DNA of 64,000 nt from Chloroflexota bacterium (GCA_016860845.1 BOKF01000039.1:13944-77943); one strand, 5' to 3'. Counted from the stretch's first letter, positions 49,722 through 58,098 are shown. The notes: generated from the sequence alone by a model not told the origin. Program-made: numbers and translations.

Positions 49722-50498
49722 CTACTCGCTCCGGCTTCCCGGCGCAATATACTGAATCTGTTTGAACGGCTTGACCTGCTCGCCGACATCGTCTTTAATG
49801 ATATTGCCCGAAATATGCATGAGGGTATCACCATAATCGCCGTCAATACCCATGCTGGCCAGGCATGGAAAGTGGTGATGCAGCATGCCGGCCTCTTGTT
49901 CCGCCTCGTCTGCCCCGATGCCGACCAATCCCTGGGCCACGTGACGGCCACAACCGCAGACCGTATCGCGCAGCACCTCGACGGCGGTAATTTGCCGTGT
50001 TTGAGGGTCCAGGGTGAGGTGCAGCCTGGGCTGGCCAAAATAGCGGGCGAACTCGGCAATGAGGGGATCATCATATTCAATCCAGTGGCGACGGGCAATA
50101 TTATAGCGCCTCTCCGTCAATGAGCACAAAGGCTTGGGCGTGGCGCAGACGATGCCCATCTCCTCAAGCCAGCCCCGCAACTGGCGGGCCAGGCCCCGCG
50201 GCAGCCAGGCCTCGTTATCAACCGGCGCAATCACCGCCTGAGCGCCGCTGATGCGGGCTATATCGGGTATCAGTTCGGCAATACCCCGCTGCTCGCCAAA
50301 GGAGAGCAGCAAATTGGCTGGCGGCAGGGTCGAGGGGAGGTAATCCTCGGGGTAGTCTATGATGGGCGGCAGTATGGCCGGCGCTTGCCAGACTTCAACA
50401 GTCCATCCAGGCGGGCCGTGCTCCCGGATGTTGCCGACGTGGCGGCGGCCGTACTCGCCGGAAATAATCGCCAGAATCTGCAGCTTGATAGGGGTCAT
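49722..50498 (-). CDS. DUF166 family protein
   Basis: 258 aa. It opens LQILAIISGEYGRRHVGNIRE and has LLLSFGEQRGIAELIPDIA, AVIAPVDNEAWLPRGLARQL and VLRDTVCGCGRHVAQGLVG. This is the uncharacterised DUF166 family, known to me mainly from methanogens and other users of the acetyl-CoA pathway. The clustered Cys in VCGCG suggests metal or cofactor binding. The context points to a role in corrinoid or nickel-enzyme maturation, but nothing here proves it. Confidence 0.75.
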   Translation of the reverse strand: MTPIKLQILAIISGEYGRRHVGNIREHGPPGWTVEVWQAPAILPPIIDYPEDYLPSTLPPANLLLSFGEQRGIAELIPDIARISGAQAVIAPVDNEAWLPRGLARQLRGWLEEMGIVCATPKPLCSLTERRYNIARRHWIEYDDPLIAEFARYFGQPRLHLTLDPQTRQITAVEVLRDTVCGCGRHVAQGLVGIGADEAEQEAGMLHHHFPCLASMGIDGDYGDTLMHISGNIIKDDVGEQVKPFKQIQYIAPGSRSE

Positions 50499-50524
50499 TC
50501 TTGCCTCATTGCGAACATACTACC

Positions 50525-51229
50525 TTACTCAAGCCCGCCTGTTTGCAGAATTGACTGCAATTGCAGCCTGTCCTCCGGGTCCAGCGGCAGCAGCGAAAGC
50601 TTATGAATCGTATCCCGAGGATGATAGTGCAGATGATGAATCTGCACCCGGCCATCCTGCCAGGCCGCAAAGGTGGGGTCGGGGACGCCGTAGCGGGGCT
50701 GGCCCAGGCTGCCGGGGCAAACAATCAGCCGGCCATCAAACTGGCGCATGGCCGGTACATGCGGCCCGCCCAACAGAATGATGTCGGCCTCGATAGGGCC
50801 AAACAGTTCCCGCAGCCGTGACTGAGGCAGGGTGATGAGCAGAGACGTTTCGGTTTCACCGTCGTCAGGGGCGAGGCGGGTCAGGTGGAAGCGTGTCCCG
50901 GCCATCTCCACGGTCAGTTCTGCCGGCAGTGCAGCCAGGTAGTCACGGTCTGCCCCGGACAATACCGAGCGCGCATGCGTCCAGGTTGAGGCCATGACTC
51001 CGGTCTCTCGCCGCCCGGTCTCCGGCTCGGCCACACTCCGATCGTGATGTCCTCTGATCACGCCGGTCGCACTGACCCGAACCGCGTCCAGGCATTGCTT
51101 GGGATCTGGACCATAGCCCACGCTGTCTCCCAGACAAAAGACTGCATCTGGACGGGGTTCAGCCTGCTGTAAGGCCAGCAGGCTTTCCCAATTGGCATGC
51201 AGGTCGCCAAAGATAACAATGCGCGTCAT
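50525..51229 (-). CDS. Metallophosphoesterase (YfcE/MJ0936-like)
   Basis: 234 aa calcineurin-like phosphoesterase. FGDLHANWESL (DxH), CLGDSVGYGPDPKQCLD (GDxxGYG), IRGHHDRSV (GNHD variant, Asn replaced by His) and LGGPHVPAMRQF (GHTH variant) hold the metals. It probably acts as a nucleotide phosphodiesterase. It lies inside the Wood-Ljungdahl operon with short gaps to both neighbours, an unusual place for it. Confidence 0.88.
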   Translation of the reverse strand: MTRIVIFGDLHANWESLLALQQAEPRPDAVFCLGDSVGYGPDPKQCLDAVRVSATGVIRGHHDRSVAEPETGRRETGVMASTWTHARSVLSGADRDYLAALPAELTVEMAGTRFHLTRLAPDDGETETSLLITLPQSRLRELFGPIEADIILLGGPHVPAMRQFDGRLIVCPGSLGQPRYGVPDPTFAAWQDGRVQIHHLHYHPRDTIHKLSLLPLDPEDRLQLQSILQTGGLE

Positions 51230-51266
51230 CAGACTACCACCCGTTTCGGCGCGGCCAGCGCCGCGA

Positions 51267-52187
51267 TCACACCCGCAGATAGGAATCGGTGTAAATAATA
51301 TCGTTGTAGAGAATTTGCACCGTCTTGAAGACGGCCACCTGTTCGGGGTCGGCCAGATCCACGTCGGCGGCGGTGAGTTTCTCCATGGCGGCCGTCTTGT
51401 CGTAAAGAGTCAGGAGCAGCTTGCCCAGGCAGGTGCTGTCATCGCGTTCCTCGACGATGCGGATAAAGGCTTTGAGCTGTTCATCCAGGGGATTGGCAAT
51501 CGCGTAATCCACACCGGCGGCCAGGAGCATGACGGCGTAGGTCCGGTTGAGCAGGGGCCGCATCTCGTTGGGAACCCGATTGGAGACATTGCTCAGGCCC
51601 ACATGGAGCATCGGCGGCGGGTCACCGGCCATCTTGAGGATGCGCACGGCTTCGACACATTCCGGGCAGTACTCCTGGCAGCCGCTGACGGTCAGCACCA
51701 GCGGGTCAATGAGCAGGTCCGCCATCGGCATGTCAAGTTCTATGGCCCGAGGAATGAGCTTCTCCAGGGCAATATTGACCCGCTCCTCGGCGCTGACCGG
51801 GATGCCGGCCTTGCCCATAGTCAGGGCAATCAGCTTGGCCTGGTACTGCTTGGCCAGGGGCGGGACCACTTCCAAGCGTTCCTCCTCGGCGGAGGTGGAA
51901 TTGATAATACACTGGTTTCTGGCTACTTTGAGTCCCGCCTCCACCGCGGCCAGGTTGGTCGTGTCCAGCGCCAGGGGGACATCTACAACGGCCTGGACGC
52001 CCTTCACCAGCCAGGGCATAATTTCGTGTCCGGCTTTTTTTTGCGGGCCGATGTTGAGGTCCAGGGCATTGGCCCCGGCTTCAACCTGCTTGACCGCCAG
52101 CTCCTGGAAAAATTTAATGTCTTGCTGCTCGAACGCCTCCTTGACGCGGGGAGAGATAATGTGAATGTTTTCGCCGATGATTTGCAT
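51267..52187 (-). CDS. acsE: Methyltetrahydrofolate:corrinoid/iron-sulfur protein methyltransferase AcsE
   Basis: 306 aa pterin-binding TIM barrel. It opens MQIIGENIHIISPRVKEA, then GANALDLNIGPQ (pterin-site Asp), PLALDTTNLAAVEAGLK, CIINSTSAEEERL (Asn and Ser at the methyl transfer site), DLLIDPLVLTVSG and GLSNVSNRVPNEMR. It moves the methyl group of methyl-THF to Co(I) of AcsCD. AGGAGACCTTCT precedes the ATG. Confidence 0.95.
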   Translation of the reverse strand: MQIIGENIHIISPRVKEAFEQQDIKFFQELAVKQVEAGANALDLNIGPQKKAGHEIMPWLVKGVQAVVDVPLALDTTNLAAVEAGLKVARNQCIINSTSAEEERLEVVPPLAKQYQAKLIALTMGKAGIPVSAEERVNIALEKLIPRAIELDMPMADLLIDPLVLTVSGCQEYCPECVEAVRILKMAGDPPPMLHVGLSNVSNRVPNEMRPLLNRTYAVMLLAAGVDYAIANPLDEQLKAFIRIVEERDDSTCLGKLLLTLYDKTAAMEKLTAADVDLADPEQVAVFKTVQILYNDIIYTDSYLRV

Positions 52188-52208
52188 AGAAGGTCTCCTG
52201 AGAAAATA

Positions 52209-52236
52209 GTAGACGGTAGACGGTAGACGGTAGACA
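52209..52236. repeat. Heptad repeat locus
   Basis: Three identical GTAGACG units and one GTAGACA stand in tandem between the acsE start and the cooC stop. It is the cleanest heptad array in the window. Confidence 0.85.
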
Positions 52237-52362
52237 GGAATAATCCATCCCTGCTATCTCACCCCTGCGGGTGCGCCGAAGGGCATGCTACCTTGCTACC
52301 TTTTCATTATGGGTGACGTGTCACTGGTTTGTGAACACTATTTTAGACCTGAAAATATTCTG

Positions 52363-53157
52363 CTACTCTAACACCTGTCCCATCATGTGGGCGACGGCCT
52401 GGTAAACGGGTGACTCATCGCTCAGCTCCAACAGGGGCTGTCCGCTTAACTCAAAGGCCAGCAATGTCTTGTCTTCGGGGATAATCCCCAGCAGCGGCGC
52501 CCCGATGGAAGCTACGAAAGGTTGGAGCGGCGCTGGAACTTCATTGCCGGCAACACGATTGACGATAAGATAGGTTTGTCCGACCTCGATCTTTAATTCC
52601 TTCACCAGTTCGACCACCCGCCGGGCGGCAATAATTCCCCGCTGGCCCGGATCAGTGACCACCAGGAGATGCTCGACGTTGCGGGTGGTGCGCCGGCTGA
52701 GATGCTCTAACCCGGCTTCGTTGTCCATGACCACAAACTGGTACTGGTTACTGAGGCGATCCAAAACGAGGCGCATGGCATTGTTAGCCGGGCAATAGCA
52801 GCCCGGCCCTTCGGGCCGGCCCATCGCCACCAGGTCCACGTTATCGCCTTCGACCATAATGGAGCGGATGTGGTAATCAAAATAATCGGGCTTGGTTAAG
52901 CCGCTGATCAGTCCGCCCGACATGACCCCGGCGCTGCTGTCAGCCTGAACCTGGGCCAGCATCTCTTCCCGAATGTACCCGACGGTTTCCTGCTCATTCA
53001 AAGGCAGCCCCAAAACCAGGTTCAGATTGCTGCTGGGGTCGGCGTCAATGGCCAGCACCGGGCCGAAACCCTGCCTGGTCAGATAGCGAATAATCATGGC
53101 GCAGACAGTGGTTTTACCCGTGCCGCCTTTGCCGGCAACGGCGATGGTTGTGGTCAT
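52363..53157 (-). CDS. cooC: CooC-type nickel-insertion ATPase (copy 2)
   Basis: 264 aa. Walker A GKGGTGKTT (8-16), DADPSSNLNLVLGLPLNE, the CxC motif as GPGCYCPANN and Walker B VVMDNEAGLEHLSRRTTRN. It is closely related in layout to the copy at 48890 but clearly diverged. One copy may serve CooS and the other AcsB (as AcsF does in acetogens). It starts 30 bases after the acsV-like stop. Confidence 0.93.
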   Translation of the reverse strand: MTTTIAVAGKGGTGKTTVCAMIIRYLTRQGFGPVLAIDADPSSNLNLVLGLPLNEQETVGYIREEMLAQVQADSSAGVMSGGLISGLTKPDYFDYHIRSIMVEGDNVDLVAMGRPEGPGCYCPANNAMRLVLDRLSNQYQFVVMDNEAGLEHLSRRTTRNVEHLLVVTDPGQRGIIAARRVVELVKELKIEVGQTYLIVNRVAGNEVPAPLQPFVASIGAPLLGIIPEDKTLLAFELSGQPLLELSDESPVYQAVAHMMGQVLE

Positions 53158-53187
53158 ATAATCTCCTAATCCCGGCCCGACTCAGTC

Positions 53188-55485
53188 CTAATCAAGTATT
53201 GCCGCTACCGTCGGGAACTTATTAATGTCGGTATGGGGCAAGAACAGGGCCGAGGTAAACTGCTCGTAAAAGGCATTATCAGCCGATAACTCCAGATATG
53301 TCATTTTAGCGGCGACCTCAGTCACCTGGGCGCGATAATCGCGGTTGAGCAGGGCCAGCAAAGCCCCTTGGAGGGCTGTGTTACCCAGGAAGTGAAACTT
53401 CTCCCAGGGCAGGTCGGGCAGCAGCCCAATTTGAACTGCCTTTTCCACATTGATATACTGGCCAAACGCGCCGCCGATGAGCATCCGCTCTACGGCGGCC
53501 AAGTCAACGCCAACACTTTCGGCCAATACCGTATAACCGGCGTAGATGGCCCCTTTCGCCCGCCGCAGATTGTCAATGTCCACTTTGGTAATAACAATAT
53601 CTCGCCCGTGCTCGGTTTCATCGGCCCAGGCGACGACATACTCAGGGCCGTGCGCTCCCTGGCGGATACGCCCCTGTTTTTCATCTTGCTGACAGGGGGG
53701 AGAGAAATTCAAATTACCGGCTTTGTCAATCACATCCGTAATAAACATCTCCGCCAGGAGCGAAATTAACCCCGACCCGCAAATCCCCCGGGGTGGCGTT
53801 GGCTTGCCTTGAGCCTCAAGTTTAGGCTGGGGTATCACCCGGTAGGTGGGTTCAAGCGTTTCGTTGTTGATCCACACCTCCTCGATAGCGCCGGCGGTTG
53901 CCCGCATCCCGTCCTGTACCCCGGCTCCCTCAAAGGCGGGGCCGGCAGAGCAGGCGCAGCTAATCAGCCACTCGCCATCACCCAAAACCATCTCGCCGTT
54001 GGTGCCGACGTCCAAAAAGAGGGTCAGGCCCCCCCTTTCATCCCCCTCAATGGGGGGGATAGAGGGGGGGACACACATCTGCGAGCCGACGACGCCGGCG
54101 GTGATGTCAGCGCCAACGTAGCTGGCCACGCCAGGGAGGCAGTCAACCGTGGCCTGGGGATGGATGTTTAGCCCCAACTCACCGGCTCGCACCGGGGGTG
54201 GCTGATTAATGGCCGTAATAAAAGGCTCCAGCCGGATGGACGCTGGCGGCAGTCCCAGCAAAAGGTGAATCATGGTGCTGTTGCCGGCGACGGTCATTTT
54301 GTAGATGTCCAGCGGATTGATTTTCGCCCGCTGGCTGGCTCGTTCAATTAATGCGTTGATTGTGCCGACGACCAGGGCCTGCAGTTCCTCCAGACCATTA
54401 TTTTTGCTGGCGTAAATGATGCGCGAGATGACATCCTCGCCGCGCTTGATCTGGCCGTTGTACTCAGCCGCCTTAGCTGCCACCTCGCCGGTGAGTAAGT
54501 CTACCAAGTACAGGCTGACGGTCGTGGTACCGATGTCTACGGCAGCGCCCCACAAACTGAAGGGTGAACCCCCATCCGGGGGCAGGTGGTGAAGGGTGAA
54601 GGATGAATCATTTAGGTGAGTCTCCTCCCGATCTTCCGTCTTTTGCCTTTTGTCTTCATCCTTCTGCCTTCCGCCATCATCCTTTCTTCGGAGGTCTATC
54701 AAGCGGGGTGGCCCGTTGGGGCGATCCCAGGTATCCATCTCGACGACGGCAGTGACAGCCCAATTGAATTCGCGCAAGGTGGTTCCTAAGCGGCGCAGGG
54801 TGGGCAAATCGGCCGTTAGATCGGCCAGGCCATAAGGGGCTGCCAATATCCGCTTCAAGTGTGCCCAGTCTTCGGTCCGGTTAGCCAGCAAATCAATGGT
54901 AAAATCGCCAGCGCCAAAGGTGGTTGCCAATATCCGCTTCAAGCGTGCCCAGTCTTCGGTCCGGTTGGTCAACAAATCAATGGTAAAATCGCCTGGACCA
55001 AAGATGGTTACCAAAGCCCGTTTCAGGCGCGACCAGTCGTCCGTCTGATCGGCCATACTGGGCGGGTCGAGGGTCAGCGGGAACAAGCGCAGCGACTGCT
55101 GCCCGTTGGGATCATAAGTGAAGGGAAGGGTAACTTTGGCCGCGGTTTTGTCGCTCACCAGGCGCCGTTCGATTTTTTCCTGCGGGGGAATGGTCAGAAC
55201 CGCATCCCCTTCAATCACCGTCTGGCAGGCCAGGACATAGCCGGCAGCTAAATCCTCCGGAGAGAGACGCACGGTTGAACGGCGCCGCACCTTGCTCCCA
55301 TTCTGGGCAATGACAGCACAACGTCCGCAGCGCCCCTGACCGCCGCAGGGCATGTTCAGCTCTAGCCCGGCCTGGCGCATAACTTCGGAGAGGAGCAGGC
55401 CGGTAGGGACCTGGATGGTCTCACCACCCGGTTCAAAGTGGATGGTATGGGTATTTCGGTTTTGGTGATTGTGTTCTCTTTCCAT
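53188..55485 (-). CDS. acsV: RACo/AcsV-like corrinoid activation protein (ASKHA-ferredoxin) with repeat expansions
   Basis: 765 aa from ATG 55485 (a TTG three codons earlier is possible). An N-terminal [2Fe-2S] ferredoxin has Cys47, 53, 56 and 87. A linker domain follows, then a C-terminal ASKHA ATPase (VDIGTTTVSLYLVDL, AGNSTMIHLLLGLPP, LDVGTNGEMVLGD, GICGSGLISLLAEMF, IGGAFGQYINVEKA). It reduces inactive Co(II) of AcsCD to Co(I) at the cost of ATP. It is over 100 residues longer than usual because of a 28-residue tandem repeat (about 145-228), a heptad-encoded insert (about 265-309) and a palindrome-encoded insert (about 471-485). Confidence 0.93.
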   Translation of the reverse strand: MEREHNHQNRNTHTIHFEPGGETIQVPTGLLLSEVMRQAGLELNMPCGGQGRCGRCAVIAQNGSKVRRRSTVRLSPEDLAAGYVLACQTVIEGDAVLTIPPQEKIERRLVSDKTAAKVTLPFTYDPNGQQSLRLFPLTLDPPSMADQTDDWSRLKRALVTIFGPGDFTIDLLTNRTEDWARLKRILATTFGAGDFTIDLLANRTEDWAHLKRILAAPYGLADLTADLPTLRRLGTTLREFNWAVTAVVEMDTWDRPNGPPRLIDLRRKDDGGRQKDEDKRQKTEDREETHLNDSSFTLHHLPPDGGSPFSLWGAAVDIGTTTVSLYLVDLLTGEVAAKAAEYNGQIKRGEDVISRIIYASKNNGLEELQALVVGTINALIERASQRAKINPLDIYKMTVAGNSTMIHLLLGLPPASIRLEPFITAINQPPPVRAGELGLNIHPQATVDCLPGVASYVGADITAGVVGSQMCVPPSIPPIEGDERGGLTLFLDVGTNGEMVLGDGEWLISCACSAGPAFEGAGVQDGMRATAGAIEEVWINNETLEPTYRVIPQPKLEAQGKPTPPRGICGSGLISLLAEMFITDVIDKAGNLNFSPPCQQDEKQGRIRQGAHGPEYVVAWADETEHGRDIVITKVDIDNLRRAKGAIYAGYTVLAESVGVDLAAVERMLIGGAFGQYINVEKAVQIGLLPDLPWEKFHFLGNTALQGALLALLNRDYRAQVTEVAAKMTYLELSADNAFYEQFTSALFLPHTDINKFPTVAAILD
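54029..54070. repeat. C/G palindrome inside the acsV-like gene
   Basis: CCCCCCTTTCATCCCCCTCA is followed by the mirror TGGGGGGGATAGAGGGGGGG. In frame it encodes PPSIPPIEGDERGGL, placed just before the LDVGTNGE phosphate loop, where relatives have a short link. Confidence 0.75.
54558..54690. repeat. Heptad array inside the acsV-like gene
   Basis: Eight phased heptads (TCTTCCG, TCTTTTG, CCTTTTG, TCTTCAT, CCTTCTG, CCTTCCG, CCATCAT, CCTTTCT) run from 54632 to 54687, and GGTGAAG units lie at 54588-54601. A small palindrome CCCCCATCCGGGGG sits at 54569-54582. In frame this gives a hydrophilic KDDGGRQKDEDKRQKTEDRE-type insert ahead of the ASKHA domain. Confidence 0.8.
54779..55050. repeat. 84-bp tandem repeat in the acsV-like gene
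   Basis: CCCAGTCTTCGGTCCGGTT recurs at 54864 and 54948 and, in degenerate form, at 55032, exactly 84 bases apart. Each unit encodes 28 residues of pattern (D/E)DW-RLKR-L---G--D-T-DL----. The unit equals the DxxRL...YGxxDL element of the RACo linker domain, so a structural element was triplicated. Confidence 0.85.
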
Positions 55486-55531
55486 ATTTCTCAAAGGCTT
55501 GCTGTTAAGAGCTTGCTGCTGCCATCTTCAG

Positions 55532-55690
55532 TTGCCCCGAGCTGAAGCTCAGGGCTGAGAGCTAAAGTACGCTCAAGCGCACTTATTTAGCCAAAAATCG
55601 AGCCTTTTGAGTCGGCTAAGCCGACTTGAGCTTTTAGCCTGCGAATTAATTCGCGGGCGACAGCGGCATAAAAGCTTGATGGGTAATAGA
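55532..55690. repeat. Structured dispersed repeat, copy B
   Basis: It has the same block order as copy A at 11344-11524: TCAGGGCTGA, AAGTACGCTCAAGCGCACT, the hairpin GTCGGC-TAA-GCCGAC, then GCCTGCGAATTAATTCGCGGGC and GATGGGTAATA. In the second hairpin a T-A pair of copy A has become T-G, which still pairs as RNA. It separates the acsV-like gene from the sirtuin gene. Confidence 0.75.
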
Positions 55691-55701
55691 TAGCTCTCCC
55701 C

Positions 55702-56478
55702 TTACCCAATCAGCCCCCAGATTTTCTCCATTGCTTCGGCGGCCCGCAGCGGCAGCCGGTAGGTCACGATGTCCGAAATAGTGGTCTCCGCCGGATTGAT
55801 TTCGACCGTGGGAATCCCGCGCTGGCTGGCTTCAATCACCGGCCTGATGATGTAGGGAAATGAACTGGACGTACCAATCGCAATCACCAGGTCCAGGTTC
55901 ATCAACGACACCTCGATCAGGCCGCGAACTGCATTCTCCGGCAGCCGCTCGCCAAAGAGAACCACAGCGGGCCGGATCAGGCCGCCACAGTTTGAACATC
56001 GAGGGGGTAATTCCGGCTTGATTTCATAGTTGGCAATCAGTTCCGCCGCTGAAAACTCGGCCTGACAGCGAATGCAGTACAGGTCGAACGCATGGCCATG
56101 CACCTCGATCAGCCGGGTTGTTCCGGCGGCTCGATGCAGGCCGTCAATGTTCTGGGTTAAGACCACCGTCTCCGGTTTGCGCTGTTGCAGCAGAGCGATA
56201 ACCTCGTGTGCCCGGTTGAACCGCGCTCCGTGGCAGGCTGCGCCGATTTGCCATAAGTACTTCCAGGTGATGTCCGGCCGCCAGGAAAACATCAGACCGC
56301 TCAGGGCCTCTTCGATGCTGTACCCCTCGGCAGTAGCCTGGTCCTGGTACAACCCGCCCACGCCCCGGTAGGTCGGCAGCCCGGAGTCGGCGGAAATGCC
56401 AGCCCCGGTGATAAACAGAATCCGCTCCGCCTGGTCAATGAGTGCTGCTACCGCTTCGATAATCTGTGCAGAAACCAT
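55702..56478 (-). CDS. cobB: Sir2 family NAD-dependent protein deacetylase
   Basis: 258 aa. NAD site LFITGAGISADSGLPTYRG, catalytic region TQNIDGLHRAAG with IEVHGHAFDL (His), zinc ribbon CIRC...CSNCGG, and GTSSSFPYI plus EINPAET at the end. Bacterial Sir2 removes acetyl groups from lysines, classically activating acetyl-CoA synthetase. A place inside an acetyl-CoA-forming operon suggests control of these enzymes by acetylation. Repeats flank it on both sides, so its membership in the transcript is uncertain. Confidence 0.92.
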   Translation of the reverse strand: MVSAQIIEAVAALIDQAERILFITGAGISADSGLPTYRGVGGLYQDQATAEGYSIEEALSGLMFSWRPDITWKYLWQIGAACHGARFNRAHEVIALLQQRKPETVVLTQNIDGLHRAAGTTRLIEVHGHAFDLYCIRCQAEFSAAELIANYEIKPELPPRCSNCGGLIRPAVVLFGERLPENAVRGLIEVSLMNLDLVIAIGTSSSFPYIIRPVIEASQRGIPTVEINPAETTISDIVTYRLPLRAAEAMEKIWGLIG

Positions 56479-56524
56479 GTCTTTTGTACTAAGAGCGTGT
56501 TTCTTAAATAAAGTCTGACTCGTT

Positions 56525-56688
56525 ATGTCATTCTGAGCGATAGCGAAGAATCCCTACGAGATCACAAATTGAGGCAAGGTGGTCGGATCAAGCCCAAATT
56601 CCGACCGTAGATGTCTTTTACCCGATGGATGATGTCGCCAGAAACGCTTAGAGGGATTCTTCGCTCGTTCCTCGCTCAGAATGACATT
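56525..56688. repeat. GTCATT/AATGAC inverted repeat, copy 5
   Basis: TGTCATTCTGAGCGATAGCG on the left and CGCTCAGAATGACA on the right, with GAAGAATCCCT and AGGGATTCTTC inner arms. It is longer than the other copies (about 164 bases) because of a larger centre. It lies between the sirtuin and acsC genes. Confidence 0.8.
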
Positions 56689-56706
56689 TAGGGAACAGAT
56701 TCTAAC

Positions 56707-58053
56707 CTACCCCCACATCGTCTTTAAATAGTTCGGCAAATCTACCGCCTCGCGCGGGCCGACATTGATCTCCCAGCCGGGCAGCTCTTCCTCCAGCTCG
56801 CCCAGCAGCACAGCCACGTGACCGGGGATGATCAGGCGTTTGTGATTCAGCTTCTCTACAAACTCACCGTTCTTGACGCTCTTGGCGATGCGCTCGGCGT
56901 CGAACTTTCCGGCCGCCCAGGCAGTCAGCACGCTCATGCCCTCGGCATCGGCCACCAACAACCAGCCGGGTAAACCGCTGCTTTCGACTTCGTTAGCTAC
57001 GGAGAAGTAGGTGATCGAGAAGTTGGTCGTGACCATCAATGGGTCGGCCGGGCCGGGATGGTTAATCTCGTACAGGCCGGGCTGGACCTGGATCGGTTTT
57101 TGCGGATCGGTGAAGAGGTTGGCCCGCAAAACCAGCAGCGGATAGAGGGTCGCCGGGCTGAAATGGTCGAGGATGATGAAGCCGGCATACTTGGCAATAT
57201 GCTGGCCGGCCAGGAGCGGATCATCGCCGGCAAAAGCGATGAGGGGATACCCGACCCGGCGCTCGTTCTGCTTCAGCGCCAGCCGGCGCAGTTGGGTGAA
57301 GCCAGTCAGGCTGTGGCTGTAATCGCGCAGACCCGGGTCGAGCACGACGTCTTCCACCCCTGCTTCCTTAATCTGCTCGGCCAGGGCAGCCAGGGCATTC
57401 ACATCGCCATCATTGACCCGCACTGCTAACGAAGCATTGTACTGTTTAGCCAGGTTAGCCATCGTCTGCCAGTTGTCGGGGGTAGCAGCCCATAACAAGG
57501 GCCGGACTCCCTGGGCCGCCTTAAGGCCGGCCTCGGCAGTAGCCGGGTCTTCGCTCAACAGGATGAGCGGCAGGACGCAGTTCGCCTTGACCGCCTCGAC
57601 CGCCGCCGCAAAGTCGCCGCCCGCCGCCTCGACGGCAATACCGTCCGGGGCCAGGTCCATGCCCACATACTCCACTTTATACTGGCCGACGGCCTGGGCA
57701 ACTTCGGCCAGGTCGGGCTGGGTGTCCTTGACCCGAATAAACAGGCCGGGCTGGTGAAAGAAGGTCTTTTCGTGCCGGAAGAGCACGGTCTCGTTGCCCA
57801 CCTCCAGCTTGCGCCCGTCGGCGGAGAGGGTGATGAGCCGGATCGGCGGCGCCGCCGAAGCTTCTAGCTGTCCCTTGGCCTCTTCTTCCACATAGGGACA
57901 CTGGGATAATTCGGCCTGTTTCTGAGCCAGCTTCATGGCAAAGGCCAGGCAGGTGGGAAAACCGCACTCTTTGCAGTTGGCATGCGCTTTAACGGTTGGA
58001 TTGGCGCTGCTGCCGGGTAGAAGTTTATAGATTTGAAGGCCGGAAAGAGCCAT
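56707..58053 (-). CDS. acsC: Corrinoid/iron-sulfur protein large subunit AcsC
   Basis: 448 aa. The N-terminal [4Fe-4S] motif has Cys27, Cys30, Cys35 and Cys52 (NCKECGFPTCLAFAM, then CPYV). A TIM barrel and a C-terminal cobalamin-binding domain follow (TTNFSITYFSVANEVESSGL, LVADAEGMSVLTAWAAGKF). It carries the methyl group from AcsE to AcsB. GGAGGTAAATT precedes the ATG. Confidence 0.96.
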   Translation of the reverse strand: MALSGLQIYKLLPGSSANPTVKAHANCKECGFPTCLAFAMKLAQKQAELSQCPYVEEEAKGQLEASAAPPIRLITLSADGRKLEVGNETVLFRHEKTFFHQPGLFIRVKDTQPDLAEVAQAVGQYKVEYVGMDLAPDGIAVEAAGGDFAAAVEAVKANCVLPLILLSEDPATAEAGLKAAQGVRPLLWAATPDNWQTMANLAKQYNASLAVRVNDGDVNALAALAEQIKEAGVEDVVLDPGLRDYSHSLTGFTQLRRLALKQNERRVGYPLIAFAGDDPLLAGQHIAKYAGFIILDHFSPATLYPLLVLRANLFTDPQKPIQVQPGLYEINHPGPADPLMVTTNFSITYFSVANEVESSGLPGWLLVADAEGMSVLTAWAAGKFDAERIAKSVKNGEFVEKLNHKRLIIPGHVAVLLGELEEELPGWEINVGPREAVDLPNYLKTMWG

Positions 58054-58070
58054 AATTTACCTCCGATAAG

Positions 58071-58098
58071 GTAGACAGTAGTCGGTAGACGGTAGACA
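58071..58098. repeat. Heptad repeat locus
   Basis: GTAGACA, GTAGTCG, GTAGACG, GTAGACA in tandem between the acsD stop and acsC start, the same unit as at 52209 and 2515. Confidence 0.8.

Noticed and set aside
51192..52226. 344-codon plus-strand frame opposite acsE
   Set aside because: AcsE motifs on the other strand are unambiguous; the antisense product has no features.
52209..52236. Heptad arrays as a CRISPR array
   Set aside because: Units are 7 bases with no spacers, and no cas genes are present.
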